This document shows, in pieces, positions 41,079 through 49,467 of a stretch of DNA of 64,000 nucleotides. Each line of letters begins with the position of its first letter. Position 1 is the stretch's first letter. This DNA comes from Desulfonatronovibrio magnus (GTDB taxonomy: Bacteria; Desulfobacterota; Desulfovibrionia; Desulfovibrionales; Desulfonatronovibrionaceae), in the NCBI RefSeq assembly GCF_000934755.1, contig NZ_KN882175.1, positions 681,261 through 745,260 on the forward strand. The letters run 5' to 3'. Made by a program: the position numbers and the translations under genes. The notes beneath the pieces are model-generated. The model was not told the origin of the DNA, ran no database searches, and saw only the letters and a program-made list of their open reading frames with translations.

Positions 41079-41879
41079 ATGAAAATACATAAACTGATTA
41101 TCCTTACATCTATTTGTATGACACTGCCTTATTTTATGTCAGTCCATGCTTTTACCTGGAAAGACCCTTACGTCCAGCAGGAAGTCAACAATATCTGTCT
41201 TTTTAACTGGCTTGAAATGACCTACCCCTCCCTTTTCAAACCAGCCAATCAGCAGACTTTGTTCATTACGGCTGAAAACGAAAAAGTTGATTACCGATAC
41301 TACAGAATAACCGATTCTTTCATAGCAGCCTGGAAACAAAAACTATACTATATAGGCATAGATGATTCAGACACAGATTATAAACTTTTTAACCTTGGCC
41401 CTTTGAATGACTGGTATTTTTTGTCTGGATGTCAGAGCGCTCATCTAAAATTGTACCTTCAAACGCAGGAATTTACAATCAGCGGACCTGCCAGAACCAG
41501 GTGGAAAGAAATCGGTTTACCTTATAAAGCTGAAATGGTGACCAGAATGGCCTTGACTGGAACAGACATTATCAGCCATGGAAAATTCAAGCTTGAAGCT
41601 ATAGGAGACAGTTTTGTCATAACAGGAGTTGAAGTTGGGGATCTTCTGGACAATACTTGGGCTATGGCTGAAGGACTTCCCTGGGAACTTGGGGATATTA
41701 CTATTAACCCGGGCGATGAAATTGTATTTGAACTAATTTCAGGCAGACACGGAGAACTCCCCTCAATCATAAATTTTTCTTTTATGGTTGAAGGCATGGG
41801 TCAGGTGTTCAGCCTGATCATGCACTTCGAATCAAGCACTTACCCTTTGCGTTATTATCGCGATTATCCTTACACCTGA
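41079..41879 (+). CDS. Exported protein with shared YRYY domain
   Basis: A 266-residue protein with a signal peptide (KLIILTSICMTLPYFMSVHA). Residues 38-115 (CLFNWLEMTYPSLFKP...DYRYYRITDS...FNLGPLNDWYF) form the third copy of the small domain seen in the proteins at 33972 and 38783. The C-terminal 150 residues are predicted beta (EVGDLLDNTWAMAEGLPWEL, ITINPGDEIVFELISG) and have no recognised family. The ribosome-binding site is poor. Cotranscription with the neighbours is uncertain because the gaps are about 300 and 630 bp. Confidence 0.7.
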   Translation: MKIHKLIILTSICMTLPYFMSVHAFTWKDPYVQQEVNNICLFNWLEMTYPSLFKPANQQTLFITAENEKVDYRYYRITDSFIAAWKQKLYYIGIDDSDTDYKLFNLGPLNDWYFLSGCQSAHLKLYLQTQEFTISGPARTRWKEIGLPYKAEMVTRMALTGTDIISHGKFKLEAIGDSFVITGVEVGDLLDNTWAMAEGLPWELGDITINPGDEIVFELISGRHGELPSIINFSFMVEGMGQVFSLIMHFESSTYPLRYYRDYPYT

Positions 41880-42107
41880 AAAAGTGGAATATTTAATTGA
41901 CAAATGAGCATTCAAAAGCTAAAGTTTTTTAAACATTAAGCGATTATTTAATAACTAGGATTATTTTCTGAATATTTTCTGCAAAGCATTCCTATACAGA
42001 CTGCGTTTTCCGCGGTACAATCTGTTCTGACAGATGCAGAATCCGGCTAGTAAGACTTTGATCTTTATGCTGATTTTGTAATTAATTGTTTTGCATTTTT
42101 TTTGTGG

Positions 42108-42391
42108 CTCTTCGACGCTCAACATGGAATTCAATATGTGAAGCCCCCAGAAAAGTGCAACATCAAAGCAACTTTTCTGTAGCCTCTTCTATAAAAGCAA
42201 CTTGGCGATGTTATTGCCAATGCAATTTTTTTCAAAAACCTCCGAGAGATGATGCAGCTTTAACCAAATTTTTTCAAGAACCTGCTAATACATAAACCAC
42301 TTAAAGCCCTGAAATTACAATAAAAATGCCTAAAAACACTGTGAAAAAGTTACAGTGTTCAAACCGTAATTCCACACGAAACGTCGAAGAG
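42108..42391. mobile_element. Putative non-autonomous element with 24-bp imperfect inverted ends
   Basis: CTCTTCGACGCTCAACATGG at the left (from 42108) mirrors the complement of the right end (42368-42391, AATTCCACACGAAACGTCGA...). Ten outer bases and seven inner bases (TGGAATT) match exactly. The 284-bp interior has no reading frame but contains a CACTGT/ACAGTG stem near 42337. The ends recall those of some ISL3-family elements; I could not verify this. It lies in the 628-bp gap between two exported-protein genes. Confidence 0.5.
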
Positions 42392-42507
42392 TTTTCTTTT
42401 GTATTTTCGGAATATCAGCCATTTCTGACAGGCTATTTTTTTTGCCTTTACTTTACTTAAAACCTTTTTCGCCCATATTAATTTAACCTTTTCAGGAGGA
42501 TGAAACC

Positions 42508-43068
42508 ATGAAAGCTAGATCAAAACTGTCCTTTGCAGGGCTCTGCCTGCCGCTTGTACTTGCGGCTGTCATTTTAATCGGCTCTGCTTCCAGCCTTTTT
42601 GCCCAGGCACGCAACAACCTGACCATGAACGTAACCGGAGCTTCTGATCAGATTACAGGCACTCTTACCAACCTAAGAGGCATGAATTATTTTGATGCAG
42701 GAGATTTGTTTACTTTGTCCATAAATAACCGAGGTGAAGCTGGCACATTATATGTTTCTGTTCAAATTGGAGGAACTATTGCCTGGTTTGATTATGATAC
42801 TGCAAGCAATCTAGAAGTCATTACATTGAAACCAGATCAAGCTGATGTTTCGACATTTAATTTAGGCAGGCTACCTCAAAACAGCACCGCATATGTTATG
42901 AATTTTTCCATATTACCAACCTTCAACATAAATGATCCTCTCACTTTTACAGCTTTTCTATATAATGATAACGATGATTTAATCGGCATGGCATCTGAAA
43001 CCGTATTTTTAAATCCAGAGGATGCATCGCCAACTCGTGTTGCCGGAGAATTCTATCCATTACCTTAA
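42508..43068 (+). CDS. Small exported beta protein, paralogue of the 40245 gene product
   Basis: A 186-residue protein with a clear signal peptide (LCLPLVLAAVILIGSASSLFAQA) and a strong AGGAGG ribosome-binding site, the best in this cluster. The mature part, NLTMNVTGASDQI, LRGMNYFDAGDLFTLSINN and FTAFLYNDNDDLIGMASETV, parallels the product at 40245. A perfect-stem terminator follows 177 bp downstream. The upstream gap of over 600 bp and the strong translation signal suggest an independently and perhaps highly expressed secreted protein. Unknown family. Confidence 0.75.
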   Translation: MKARSKLSFAGLCLPLVLAAVILIGSASSLFAQARNNLTMNVTGASDQITGTLTNLRGMNYFDAGDLFTLSINNRGEAGTLYVSVQIGGTIAWFDYDTASNLEVITLKPDQADVSTFNLGRLPQNSTAYVMNFSILPTFNINDPLTFTAFLYNDNDDLIGMASETVFLNPEDASPTRVAGEFYPLP

Positions 43069-43244
43069 TCTCAAAACTTAACTTAAACAGTAATTATGAC
43101 TCAGCAATTACTTTCATGATGCATAAGGATATTTCAAATTTTTGCAGTATATTGATTGCGGTGCTTTTATCATGTTATCAGCATTGTGATGTATGTTAAA
43201 TTGCTTTAAAACAAACAATACCGGATAACATTTCTTGGTTTACC

Positions 43245-43280
43245 AGCGCCTGCAAAAAATATTTTTTGCAGGCGCTTTAT
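43245..43280 (+). terminator. Rho-independent terminator
   Basis: AGCGCCTGCAAAAAAT pairs perfectly with ATTTTTTGCAGGCGCT (43245-43276), followed by TTATATT. The A-tract/U-tract symmetry allows function on both strands, serving the 42508 gene and the convergent glycan cluster ending at 43416. Confidence 0.8.
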
Positions 43281-43415
43281 ATTATCCTAAAAAATCAAAA
43301 GTTTTCCATCTTCCTCGCACTCAACCAAGCAGCCTATATGCTTATTTAAGCCCTGAATAAATTGGCTCTTATAGATCACTATCAGCACCGAGGGGTGATT
43401 CCTGACACCTGCTGC

Positions 43416-45470
43416 TTATAGAATTCCCATTTCTTCAAATATAACCCTGTTCACCTTACGCACGTCATAATATTTTTCAGCCATCAGCCTGCTCTGTCTT
43501 CCCATCTCTACAACCTTGTCCGGGTTATTTATCATGTACTCCATGGCTTGTGCCAAAGCACTGGGATCCCTGACCGGGACCATGATCCCGTTTATACCTG
43601 CCTTAAGTTTACCACCCTTGAGATAGTTAAACTTTCCGGTTTCAGAATCAGGAAAAACTGTTTCCCTGCATCCGGGAACATCTGTAGTAATTATGGCCTT
43701 GCCGCATGCCATGGCCTCCAGAGTACTTCTGGGAGTTCCTTCCCTCCAGGAGGGAAGAACAAAAACACTGGATTTTCTGAGCCAGGGGCGGACATCCTGG
43801 ACCTGTCCCGGCCACTCTATTACGCCTGAATCAACCCACTGACTGACTTCCTCGAAGTTAAGGCCTGCAGGGTTGATGTCTTTTCCTCCCATAAGTAAAA
43901 AATGAGTCTGCGGGTACTTTGATTTGATATTTTTAGCTGCCTGGGCGTATTCTCGTATGCCCTTATCAAACAACAACCTTGCAATGAGAATAAACTGCAT
44001 TTTTTCATTCTTTACTGTTTCAGGCATATAATAGCCCACATCCACCCCTGAGCCAAAAACCCTGACTGCTTTTTCCTTTTCAAGCACACCCGAACTGACA
44101 AATACAGCCAGATCATCCGGATTATGAAAGAAAACCCTCTTGTTATGCTTGAGAGCCATTTTATAGAGCATACTAGCAGCCCTTTTGAAAGCTGGATTCT
44201 TAAGAGAGTAATGTTTCGGGCTGTCTGTAAACAGGTATCCCAACCCGGAAATCATGGAATAAATATTTGAAATTCCAGCTTTTTGAGCAGCAAAAGACCC
44301 ATATATTACCGGTTTAATAAAGTTGCAGAAAACAGCATCAGGGCTGAGTCTTTTCAACAAGCCACTTAACAGAAAAATATCTTTAAAGTCCACCAATGGG
44401 CTGGTTCCTATCCTGTCCAGATGAAAGCTGATGGGAATAGCTCCCAGACTGCGAGCTTTTTTTCGAAGATCAAGGTTATAGTCAGGAGCAAGAGTGTAAA
44501 CTATTATCCCCTTGCCACTCAGCTCTCTAATCATGGACCCCCTGAAATTAAGCTGTGAAAAGGCCTGGTTCGATATAAGCGCGATGGACTTGATACTGTC
44601 TTTGCAGACAGTTTTTTTGTGAGCAATATTTGCTGAAACGAGATGATTATTCAAGGCTATGCTGAATTGCACCTTTCTGTTTTCGTTTCTCCTTGCAGCA
44701 TCGAAAAACCAGCCCCATTTGTTAAAATACTTAAATGCTGAAAACAGATGGTGCATAAAGGCTACTAAATCTCTTCTGGATGCCCTTTCAAAATGGTGGA
44801 TAATTGACACGCCAGGGTAGAAAACTGTTTTGTATTTTTGTCTGATCCTTCTATTCAGATCATAATCCTCAAAATACAGAAAGAAACGTTCATCAAAAAA
44901 ACCAGCCTCACGCAACGCATCACACCTGAGAAACATGAAACACCCTGAAAGTGATGGAACATCTATGGGGCTATCCAGTGGAAGATCATGCAGTTCATAT
45001 TTTCTGCTCGCTTTTCGGACCATCCACTCCGGGATGTAGTAATGTACAAGTCTGAGCATCAAAGTGAGGGGATTAGGCATCATTTTGGCCAGGTATTGGT
45101 TACGGCCGTCAGGATAAGTCACCAGGGGCATGACATTGCCTACATCAGAGTTTTGCTCCATGAACAAAAAAAGTTCATTTATTACTGAAGGATCAAATTC
45201 AATATCAGGATTTATCACCAGGTGGTACTTAGAATTATATCCCATTGCTATTTTTATAGCCTGGTTGTGACCTGCGCCAAAGCCTGAGTTGTATGGAGAA
45301 TGGATATATTCAAAGCTGCATTTGCTATCCAGAAGCCCAGCTATTGAAACAGATGAATTGTCTATTATATAGACTTTAATATGGTGGATAGACTCAGTCA
45401 GCTGCCTGAGCACTGAATTGATGAGATCTGGATTGTTATTATAGCGTACTATTGATGCGGTAAGGATCAT
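43416..45470 (-). CDS. GT2-GT4 fusion glycosyltransferase
   Basis: 684 residues. The N-terminal 290 are a GT-A fold GT2 enzyme of the rhamnosyltransferase-like type (YIIDNSSV, NSGFGAGHNQAI, LVINPDIEF, and GFFDERFFLYFEDYDLNRRI). The C-terminal 390 are a GT-B fold GT4 enzyme (LISNQAFSQLNFRGSMIREL, SGLGYLFTD, FILIARLLFDKGIREY, FVLPSWREGTPRSTLEAMACG with the E-x7-E type donor site). Two consecutive sugar additions by one polypeptide are inferred. It is the last gene of the leftward glycan cluster. Confidence 0.88.
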   Translation of the reverse strand: MILTASIVRYNNNPDLINSVLRQLTESIHHIKVYIIDNSSVSIAGLLDSKCSFEYIHSPYNSGFGAGHNQAIKIAMGYNSKYHLVINPDIEFDPSVINELFLFMEQNSDVGNVMPLVTYPDGRNQYLAKMMPNPLTLMLRLVHYYIPEWMVRKASRKYELHDLPLDSPIDVPSLSGCFMFLRCDALREAGFFDERFFLYFEDYDLNRRIRQKYKTVFYPGVSIIHHFERASRRDLVAFMHHLFSAFKYFNKWGWFFDAARRNENRKVQFSIALNNHLVSANIAHKKTVCKDSIKSIALISNQAFSQLNFRGSMIRELSGKGIIVYTLAPDYNLDLRKKARSLGAIPISFHLDRIGTSPLVDFKDIFLLSGLLKRLSPDAVFCNFIKPVIYGSFAAQKAGISNIYSMISGLGYLFTDSPKHYSLKNPAFKRAASMLYKMALKHNKRVFFHNPDDLAVFVSSGVLEKEKAVRVFGSGVDVGYYMPETVKNEKMQFILIARLLFDKGIREYAQAAKNIKSKYPQTHFLLMGGKDINPAGLNFEEVSQWVDSGVIEWPGQVQDVRPWLRKSSVFVLPSWREGTPRSTLEAMACGKAIITTDVPGCRETVFPDSETGKFNYLKGGKLKAGINGIMVPVRDPSALAQAMEYMINNPDKVVEMGRQSRLMAEKYYDVRKVNRVIFEEMGIL

Positions 45471-45523
45471 TATATGAGGTTATCAGCTCAAAATTAGCTT
45501 AGTGGTGTGCACATAGGGTAAAA

Positions 45524-46408
45524 TTACCGTTTAGTAACAACATAAAAAAAATATCTACGTAACAACTCCCAATGAATACCAATGTATTCTGAAATATTCA
45601 TTTTTTGCGAAAAATAAACTCTCACGGCCAAAAGATGGTTAATTGAGTTAAGCATCTGTTCAGAAAACTTTGTTCTAAAAGATTCATCATTCAACAGGCG
45701 GGACAACTTTTTTAAGCCTCCTGCCTGCATACCAATTTTGTTCCCCCCATGTTGACGATACTGAACAAGACTGCGACTTAAAGGTATGATTATTCCCAAT
45801 TTTGCTGCTACACAGGCTGTCCACCAGTCATGAACAGCCTTGTCCGGCATTGCCGTCATTTTCTCAAGCATAGCCTTGTTAATCATGCAAGCACACCCTG
45901 TAACACAATTTCTGCGAATAATATCTATAAACTTTAATTTATGGGGGTCAATTCCGGAAACTTCCCAGAATGAACCAGTTATGGATTCAAGATTCTCATC
46001 AACAACTTCAAGATCGGAAAAGACTACCACGGGGATACTGCCAAGCCCATTGTCAGGCATGTGTTCAAGCATGGTAGATATCTTATGCCTTGACCAGATG
46101 TCATCTTGATCTGCAAAAAAAACCACACTCTCTTTAACATGTCTCAAAATAGCTTTTATGGATCCCGTAACACCAAGGTGCTGACCATTAGAGTCCATTA
46201 CTTTGATTCGAGCATCTTTTTCCGCAAAGCAGCTGACAATCTTTCTGGAAGAATCGGTTGACCCGTCATCCCTGATATATAAACTGATTTGTGGATACGA
46301 CTGTCCCAAAATAGATTCAATCTGGTGAGCAAGAAATGCTTCGCCCTGATAAACAGGCATGACAATGGCGACCATGGAAAAATCCAGTTCATGCGCCCAG
46401 GTCGGCAT
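45524..46408 (-). CDS. GT2 family glycosyltransferase
   Basis: A 294-residue GT-A enzyme: VAIVMPVYQGEAFLAHQIES, LYIRDDGSTDSS, VVFFADQDDIWSRHK (DxD-like) and a late QYRQHGGN typical of rhamnosyl- or galactosyl-transferase members. The start could be the ATG at 46408 or a later ATG just before VAIVMP; neither has a clear ribosome-binding site. It is 53 bp upstream of the GT2-GT4 gene in the same direction. Donor and acceptor are unknown. Confidence 0.85.
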   Translation of the reverse strand: MPTWAHELDFSMVAIVMPVYQGEAFLAHQIESILGQSYPQISLYIRDDGSTDSSRKIVSCFAEKDARIKVMDSNGQHLGVTGSIKAILRHVKESVVFFADQDDIWSRHKISTMLEHMPDNGLGSIPVVVFSDLEVVDENLESITGSFWEVSGIDPHKLKFIDIIRRNCVTGCACMINKAMLEKMTAMPDKAVHDWWTACVAAKLGIIIPLSRSLVQYRQHGGNKIGMQAGGLKKLSRLLNDESFRTKFSEQMLNSINHLLAVRVYFSQKMNISEYIGIHWELLRRYFFYVVTKR

Positions 46409-46769
46409 CGGTCATTTGTTCTTTTGAAGCTGATTTTTTTGTATTGATAAGCATATATGCTGAATATTTTAATATTACCAACTATTAGCTATATTTACCA
46501 CAAATAACTTAATGTAAATTCAACCATAAATAAAAGTTGTGCATTCCGTCTCTAAAGGGTTTAAAAACTACATAAAGATGTCTTCAAAAATTGACTGACC
46601 TTTATGTAAACTTATTGCATGGTAGTACACCATCACAAAGGGGATAATAAGCAAGCCTTGAAGTAGCCCAAAAAATGGCTTGGACAGAAGCTAACTGTTG
46701 TTGCCAGTCTAAACAAATCTATAGACCATTATTCCGTATGTATAATAATTTACATCTTTACTCTTATAT
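46409..46769. other. AT-rich intergenic spacer
   Basis: 361 bp, strongly AT-rich, no gene, no recognised repeat and no clear hairpin. It marks a break between the GtrA-like gene and the two downstream glycosyltransferases. Confidence 0.4.
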
Positions 46770-47204
46770 TCATTTCGGATGTCTGTTTACGCGCTTTGAA
46801 AAGACAAATGAATTATAAAAAAAGAATTTTGAAAATGCAGATATGCTCATTATAGTTAAGATAGATAAAACATAATGAATCCCCAACCAGCCATATAGGA
46901 AAATAAACACTATATATTCTATTAATCTGAATAGTGCTGAGGAAGTAGCCATTAGAGTAAATTGCTTTAGGGCACAACTTTGAGTTCGAGTGTGAGAATA
47001 AACCCAGTATCTCATTAATGCAAAGTTAATGATAAATACAGAAATTAGAGCAACTGCATAAGCTCGCTCTGGGTCTAAACGACATATTTCATGAAGAAAG
47101 ATTGTTAACCCCAGGCTTAGCGTGAAACCAACTAAAGAAACTGCAATATATTTTTTGAAATTTTGGTAAATTATATTTTTTTTATTAAATTTTGACCAAA
47201 ACAT
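46770..47204 (-). CDS. GtrA-like membrane protein
   Basis: A 144-residue protein with four predicted transmembrane helices (YIAVSLVGFTLSLGLTIFL; AYAVALISVFIINFALMRYW; LFRLIEYIVFIFLYGWLGIHYV; VLSILTIMSISAFSKFFFY) matching the GtrA/DPMS family. GtrA-like proteins are thought to translocate polyprenyl-linked sugars made by a GtrB-type enzyme; such an enzyme is encoded two genes upstream at 48246. Confidence 0.82.
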   Translation of the reverse strand: MFWSKFNKKNIIYQNFKKYIAVSLVGFTLSLGLTIFLHEICRLDPERAYAVALISVFIINFALMRYWVYSHTRTQSCALKQFTLMATSSALFRLIEYIVFIFLYGWLGIHYVLSILTIMSISAFSKFFFYNSFVFSKRVNRHPK

Positions 47205-47499
47205 TCAAGACCTCAAGGTTAAAATACAAAAAAACTAATACACCATGCCTGCAACCCAAATAAGGGAAGATTCTTATCCCAAACCAGGGACAGTCCACTT
47301 GCGGACCCAGCACAACTTAGCAAAGATGGAAAAAGAGGCCCATTCGGGGCGACTGATTTCTAAGGCTTTGTAAAAGATGGCCATACTTCCAGCAGGCCAT
47401 TTTAAAACAGCCAGCATAATGCCAGCTCCATTCAACTACCGAACGACCACCAACATATATTGGTTTGACAATTTCTCTAAGCGCCTCAAGACAGCTTCA

Positions 47500-48237
47500 T
47501 CACACCTTCTGTACAGCAAGATAGTAAGTGAGGCCAAAAGGAAATCTAACTCTTTTTGAAACACACATAGATTCAAATTTTAAAATATGAAAAAATAAAC
47601 TGCTAAATATTACACTTTGAGGTACTTTTTGCTTCATGTAGATTTTATCTTTCATGAAGATATTTTTAACACCCTTGGCACATCTTGAAATTACAACGAC
47701 AGGGAGCAAAACAGAATTAAAATAACCATCAATCAAAACATTTGTATTATGTGGAAGAAGAGAACGAAAAGATTTTGATGTATACCTTCTATGGTGATTG
47801 AGCGAAATATCATGGCAACTAAAAAGCCACTGATAGGCAGGAACAGTGGCAATAAATAAACCACCAGGCTTGAGAGATTCAAATACCCAACTCAGGCAAT
47901 CTTTATCATTTTCCATATGCTCGACAACATCAAATGCGCATATGATATCATACAATTTGCTCAGCTTAGAATAAATAGGCTTATCAATTACTTTATGTAT
48001 ATAAGGTAGGTCCCGAAGAAGCTTGATCCCTTTAGGGTCAATTTCCAACACATCAACAGTTCCGAACTTGGACAGCACCTCTGTATTTTGTCCGGCACCT
48101 GCACCAATCTCGAGCATTTCGGACCTTTTACTTTCAAGCTTTAAACTAAGAAAAATATTATCAATAAGATTGATCCTTCCCTTATGTAACCAGCTTGAAG
48201 TCTCTTCTATATAAGCCAAATAAGCTTCATCTTGCAT
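47500..48237 (-). CDS. Class I SAM-dependent methyltransferase
   Basis: A 245-residue enzyme with EMLEIGAGAGQNTEVLSKFG (motif I), DVLEIDPKG (motif II) and ICAFDVVEHMENDKDCLSWV. It is of the Methyltransf_11/23 type found in sugar- or lipid-modifying clusters. Its start is 8 bp after the GtrB-like stop, so it is cotranscribed. The substrate is unknown. Confidence 0.82.
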   Translation of the reverse strand: MQDEAYLAYIEETSSWLHKGRINLIDNIFLSLKLESKRSEMLEIGAGAGQNTEVLSKFGTVDVLEIDPKGIKLLRDLPYIHKVIDKPIYSKLSKLYDIICAFDVVEHMENDKDCLSWVFESLKPGGLFIATVPAYQWLFSCHDISLNHHRRYTSKSFRSLLPHNTNVLIDGYFNSVLLPVVVISRCAKGVKNIFMKDKIYMKQKVPQSVIFSSLFFHILKFESMCVSKRVRFPFGLTYYLAVQKV

Positions 48238-48245
48238 TTTTAACC

Positions 48246-49223
48246 TTAAATCTTGGTTTCTTTGTTTCCGATGGTTTCTTCAGAAATAAATTTCCTAGTT
48301 TCTATAGCACTTGATGTCTTTATAAAAAATTCAGCAATAATACCTAAGGAAATCATTTGAACAGAAAGGATGCAAAGCAAAATGCCCAAAAAGAATAATG
48401 GTCTCACTCCAATAGGCCCCAAACCAATAAACCACAAAACAGTTAAATACATCAGTATTCCTGTTCCGATGATACCAGAAACAATCCCTACACCACCAAA
48501 TAGATGACCCGGTTTTCTCAACCAACGAGTAGTGGCAAGTACGGTAAAAAGATCAACAAGCCCTCTCAAATACCTGTTGATTCCATATTTGGAAATGCCA
48601 TGCTTGCGAGGGTGATGCTTTACTTCAATTTCACTGACCCTGAAACCATAATCATGAGCCAAAACTGGAATATATCTGTGCAGTTCACCATATAGCTTGA
48701 TAGCCTCGATGACTTCCTTACGATATGCCTTAAACCCACAATTAAAGTCGTGCAAAGGTATCCCAGTTGCGAAAGAAGTAACTTTGTTAAAGAGCAAGGA
48801 GGGAATTGTTTTAGAAAAAGGATCATTTCGTCGCCGCTTCCAACCTGAAACCATATCAAATCCTTGTTCAAGCTCAGCTAAGAATCTGGAAATTTCGCTT
48901 GGGTCATCCTGAAGATCTGCATCCATCGTAAACACAATTTCTCCTGAAGCACGAGAAAATCCAATTTCTAAAGCTGTAGCCTTTCCAAAATTTTTTCGAA
49001 GCTTTATTGCGAAGACTTTATCTTTATAAGTAGTTGAGAGATTTTTCATAATCTCCCAACTATTATCTTTGCTCCCATCATCTACAAATATAATTTCAGG
49101 CGCATACAATCCTTCCATATTTTGAACTTCATGTATAATTGACAGAGCTAATTCATTTAAGGTGTCTTGCTCATCTTTAACTGGAATTACAAAACTTATA
49201 CACTTATTCTTACATGAATTCAT
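48246..49223 (-). CDS. GtrB/DPM1-type polyprenyl-phosphate glycosyltransferase
   Basis: 325 residues: a GT2 domain (ISFVIPVKDEQDTLNELALS, IIFVDDGSKDNSWEIMK, TMDADLQDDPSEI, DFNCGFKAYRKEV) followed by two C-terminal transmembrane helices (VGIVSGIIGTGILMYLTVLW; LFFLGILLCILSVQMISLGI). This layout is that of enzymes loading a sugar onto undecaprenyl phosphate, paired with GtrA-type flippases. The GtrA-like gene is two genes downstream, supporting a glycan-decoration pathway. Confidence 0.88.
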   Translation of the reverse strand: MNSCKNKCISFVIPVKDEQDTLNELALSIIHEVQNMEGLYAPEIIFVDDGSKDNSWEIMKNLSTTYKDKVFAIKLRKNFGKATALEIGFSRASGEIVFTMDADLQDDPSEISRFLAELEQGFDMVSGWKRRRNDPFSKTIPSLLFNKVTSFATGIPLHDFNCGFKAYRKEVIEAIKLYGELHRYIPVLAHDYGFRVSEIEVKHHPRKHGISKYGINRYLRGLVDLFTVLATTRWLRKPGHLFGGVGIVSGIIGTGILMYLTVLWFIGLGPIGVRPLFFLGILLCILSVQMISLGIIAEFFIKTSSAIETRKFISEETIGNKETKI

Positions 49224-49467
49224 GAAAAAAACTCCTTATAAGTTCAAATATATAAATTAATATTTACATCAGAAAATTTAAATGTCATAAATTACATCAA
49301 CCTCATGTTACAGTATTTTAATGCAAGAAGCTTGGTAAAAATTTGATCAGTTGAAAATTAACATGACTCCTTGCTATTAATGACTTCTGATCACTGTCTC
49401 TTGCCTCCTTTGACTGTTAAATATGTTTTTGCAGTCAAATCATACGTTGACTTATAGTATACTTTTA

